This document shows positions 62,751 to 64,000 of a DNA stretch of 64,000 nt, piece after piece. The translations under genes and the position numbers were made by a program. Every line of letters begins with the position of its first letter. Positions within the stretch are counted from its first letter, which is position 1. This DNA comes from Cellvibrionaceae bacterium AOL6 (GTDB taxonomy: Bacteria > Pseudomonadota > Gammaproteobacteria > Pseudomonadales > Cellvibrionaceae): NCBI GenBank assembly GCA_003265435.1, contig NOXC01000006.1:153591-217590 (forward strand), written 5' to 3'. The notes beneath the pieces were generated by a model, which did not search any database, was not told where the DNA came from, and was given only the letters and a program-made list of their open reading frames with translations.

Positions 62751-63320
62751 ATGCTCCGATTATTGATAGTTGCGATTGTATCTACGTTCCTGCTTATTCC
62801 TATTGCAGGTTTCTCGAGCAATATCATAAAAAATGAGATATTGCTCTTTATTGTTAGCTTCACTACTGGCTATGTAATTGTTCCTATAATCCTGCTTAGG
62901 TTGTGGCCTGAAAAACAAGTAAGCACCGAACTAGATACTCTAGATCACGCTCTTGAAAAAGGACTCATCGCAACATGCGAATATTCTATTTCCGAGGCAG
63001 TTGAGATTGAGGAATTTGAGGATGAAGGGCTTCATTATCTTCTATCAATATCCCCTACAAAAACCCTGAGTCTTTTTGGCCAATACCTTTATGCGTACAG
63101 TGAGCTATCAAACTTTCCTTCTACAAGAATTCGTTTATTCGTACATACAAAAAACAATCTTTGTTACGGTGTCGAATGTATTGGAAATAAACTAGAGAAA
63201 GTTTCAACAATGGAGCCTGCATCGCCTGAAGCATGGGGAGCAAAGGTTGTCCCTTATGACATGGAAATTATTGAAAAACCAATTTCAAAAGTTGTCGGCC
63301 AAATACAAAAATATGCCTAA
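62751..63320 (+). CDS. Cassette 2: two-TM protein of unknown function
   Basis: 189 residues from the ATG at 62751, 6 bp past the R' core (the open frame upstream runs through attC and is not real). Two TM helices (LRLLIVAIVSTFLLIPIAGF and IVSFTTGYVIVPIILLRLW), then a soluble ~125-residue domain with acidic EIEEFEDEGLHYLL and YGVECIGNKLEKV. No family recognised. The stop TAA lies in the R'' core of attC 2. As usual for cassettes, no promoter; transcription must come from Pc or an upstream cassette. Confidence 0.7.
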   Translation: MLRLLIVAIVSTFLLIPIAGFSSNIIKNEILLFIVSFTTGYVIVPIILLRLWPEKQVSTELDTLDHALEKGLIATCEYSISEAVEIEEFEDEGLHYLLSISPTKTLSLFGQYLYAYSELSNFPSTRIRLFVHTKNNLCYGVECIGNKLEKVSTMEPASPEAWGAKVVPYDMEIIEKPISKVVGQIQKYA

Positions 63321-63407
63321 CAATACGCTCAAGTTCGTTGCGGTACTTCGTGCCTCCACGGGACGCCAAAAGCTTCGCTTTTGTCGCCCCTTAGCTAATC
63401 GTTATGT
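63315..63407 (+). repeat. attC site of cassette 2 (93 bp)
   Basis: Cores GCCTAAC (63315-63321) and GTTATGT (63401-63407); the hairpin stem includes CAAAAGC-TTC-GCTTTTG. The R'' core is complementary to the 5' end of cassette 2 (GTTAGGC), as expected for the circular form; the R' core carries the first bases of cassette 3. Confidence 0.9.
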
Positions 63408-63419
63408 GTAAGGATAGAT

Positions 63420-63722
63420 ATGGCCTTTGATATGTCTCTCAAGGATAAGAGTGAAAAGATTCATTACGATGAAGAAGATTTCTTTATCATAATTACGAGA
63501 GAAGAAGGTTTTCCGAATCTTGATTGGTTGTGGGATAATTTCTATCGAAGTCCCAGAATATATGGGGATAGGAGCAAAGCAATAGCCATGGAACTAGAAA
63601 AGGCTAAAGAGATTAAGTCTATAAAGTCCCGTAAGCATTTCTTGGCTTTTATAGATAGAGTTAAGCCCTTTTTTCAGGAATCTTTTGATTCAAATACGGT
63701 AATAATGTGTGTCAGCGATTAA
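63420..63722 (+). CDS. Cassette 3: 100-residue soluble orphan protein
   Basis: 100 residues, ATG 13 bp past the R' core with AAGGAT upstream. Acidic/aromatic N-terminus (YDEEDFFIIITREEGFPN), LDWLWDNFYRSPRIYGD, and a charged helix (MELEKAKEIKSIKSRKHFL). No signal or TM. No family recognised; small acidic proteins of this size in cassettes are often of unknown or immunity-like role, but nothing here proves it. AT-rich. Confidence 0.7.
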   Translation: MAFDMSLKDKSEKIHYDEEDFFIIITREEGFPNLDWLWDNFYRSPRIYGDRSKAIAMELEKAKEIKSIKSRKHFLAFIDRVKPFFQESFDSNTVIMCVSD

Positions 63723-63735
63723 CTCGAAAAAATAC

Positions 63736-63828
63736 ACATAACAATCAAATCAAACCAAGTTTTTGTCAGCCTTCGGCTGTCAAAAAGGACTCGCGCTGCG
63801 GCGCTCGCCGTTTATTTGGGCGTTAGCT
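63736..63828 (+). repeat. attC site of cassette 3 (93 bp)
   Basis: Cores ACATAAC (63736-63742) and GTTAGCT (63822-63828), apical stem TTTTTGTCAGCC / GGCTGTCAAAAA. ACATAAC is the reverse complement of GTTATGT at the 5' end of cassette 3, confirming that this attC belongs to it. Confidence 0.9.
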
Positions 63829-63842
63829 AACCAAATAGAATT

Positions 63843-64000
63843 ATGAAATGTGTCGCGCTATTTGAAACTGTTAAACGTAATTGGCCGGAAGAAATAGAGA
63901 TAAATTATGGTACCAAAGAATTTCTGAATACGTACTATGGAGAGCTTGATGCAAAGCTCGATCATGAACGAGATCATTGGCTGGATATTGGTTTCTGGGC
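63843..64000 (+). CDS. Cassette 4: partial orphan (cut by window end)
   Basis: The ATG at 63843, 14 bp after the R' core, opens a frame that stays open for 52 codons to the window edge: MKCVALFETVKRNWPEEIEI, NYGTKEFLNTYYGELDAKL, DHERDHWLDIGFW. Soluble, acidic, no family recognised. Codon use and AT richness match the other cassettes. Confidence 0.6.
   Translation, partial: MKCVALFETVKRNWPEEIEINYGTKEFLNTYYGELDAKLDHERDHWLDIGFW

Larger units (their letters stand above)
60760..64000. mobile_element. Chromosomal integron (5' part, continues beyond window)
   Basis: Integrase on the minus strand, attI next to its 5' end, then an array of plus-strand cassettes: three complete ones and one cut by the window end, separated by attC sites of 111, 93 and 93 bp. 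Each cassette boundary is a GTTRRRY-type core (62061, 62739, 63401, 63822). There are no transposase genes or terminal repeats, and the neighbouring genes are ordinary chromosomal ones, so a sedentary chromosomal integron is likely. Confidence 0.9.

Noticed and set aside
1..64000. CRISPR arrays, prophage, rRNA or tRNA genes
   Set aside because: No regularly spaced repeats, phage structural genes or recognisable RNA genes were seen by eye; a tRNAscan or CRISPR finder run would settle it.

Overview
The window looks like a chromosomal segment of a marine or polysaccharide-degrading gammaproteobacterium, probably near the Cellvibrionales/Alteromonadales. This is inferred from gene content and gene order: yibN-grxC-secB divergent from gpmI-envC-ctp-yibQ, hisB-hisH-hisA-hisF, a mipA/DUF3019/RstAB-like stress module, a large TonB-dependent receptor inside a glycan-utilisation locus, and a chromosomal integron. 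No rRNA, tRNA, CRISPR array or phage structural gene was seen.

Layout. 0-15 kb: a WYL-type regulator (cut by the window edge) with a small partner, proline iminopeptidase, an rstAB-like two-component system with DUF3019 and MipA/OmpV proteins, D-aminoacyl-tRNA deacylase, a 5-oxoprolinase operon (pxpABC) translationally coupled to a small membrane protein, a hybrid c-di-GMP signalling pair (histidine kinase plus REC-DUF3369-GGDEF-EAL), an outer-membrane protein with a Met/Asp-rich insert, thiol peroxidase and small proteins. 15-22.5 kb: a HAD phosphatase, SlyD, a YjbQ-family gene lying between two paralogous genes of unknown function, an ABC exporter, a sugar porter and an alpha/beta hydrolase. 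22.5-36.7 kb: a glycan locus, apparently for xylan and possibly beta-1,3-xylan. It holds a GH26-like lipoprotein, GPH symporter, PhyH-type dioxygenase, aldo/keto reductase, halogenase-like flavoprotein, TonB receptor, GH43 beta-xylosidase and Gfo/Idh oxidoreductase on the minus strand, bounded by LacI- and AraC-type regulators with two identical operator-like palindromes. 36.7-47 kb: a solute-binding protein, an aldo/keto reductase, ilvA, rpiA, serA, a lysophospholipase-like hydrolase, MscS, a gluzincin-like protein and a His/Arg/Asp-rich secreted protein. 46.5-56.6 kb: secB, grxC and yibN; gpmI, envC (frameshifted at a run of nine A), ctp and yibQ; a DUF6316-like protein; hisBHAF. 56.7-60.7 kb: a little-characterised cluster of a 44-residue membrane protein, a GT4 glycosyltransferase, two methyltransferases and an alpha/alpha-toroid protein.

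60.76-64 kb is the start of an integron: an intI-type tyrosine recombinase on the minus strand with a near-ideal LexA box 12 bp before its start codon, an attI region with reshuffled short repeats, then plus-strand cassettes separated by attC sites of 111, 93 and 93 bp. The cassettes encode a two-pore-helix channel-like protein, a two-TM protein, a 100-residue orphan and an orphan cut by the window end. They are visibly AT-richer than the chromosome. The core sites (GTTAGGC/GCCTAAC and GTTATGT/ACATAAC) allow each cassette boundary to be placed to the base.

Most interesting: the SOS-type control site on intI and the exactly delimited cassettes; the glycosyltransferase/methyltransferase/toroid cluster beside it; the xylan locus with a halogenase whose catalytic lysine is conserved; the envC homopolymer frameshift; and the YjbQ gene nested between paralogs.
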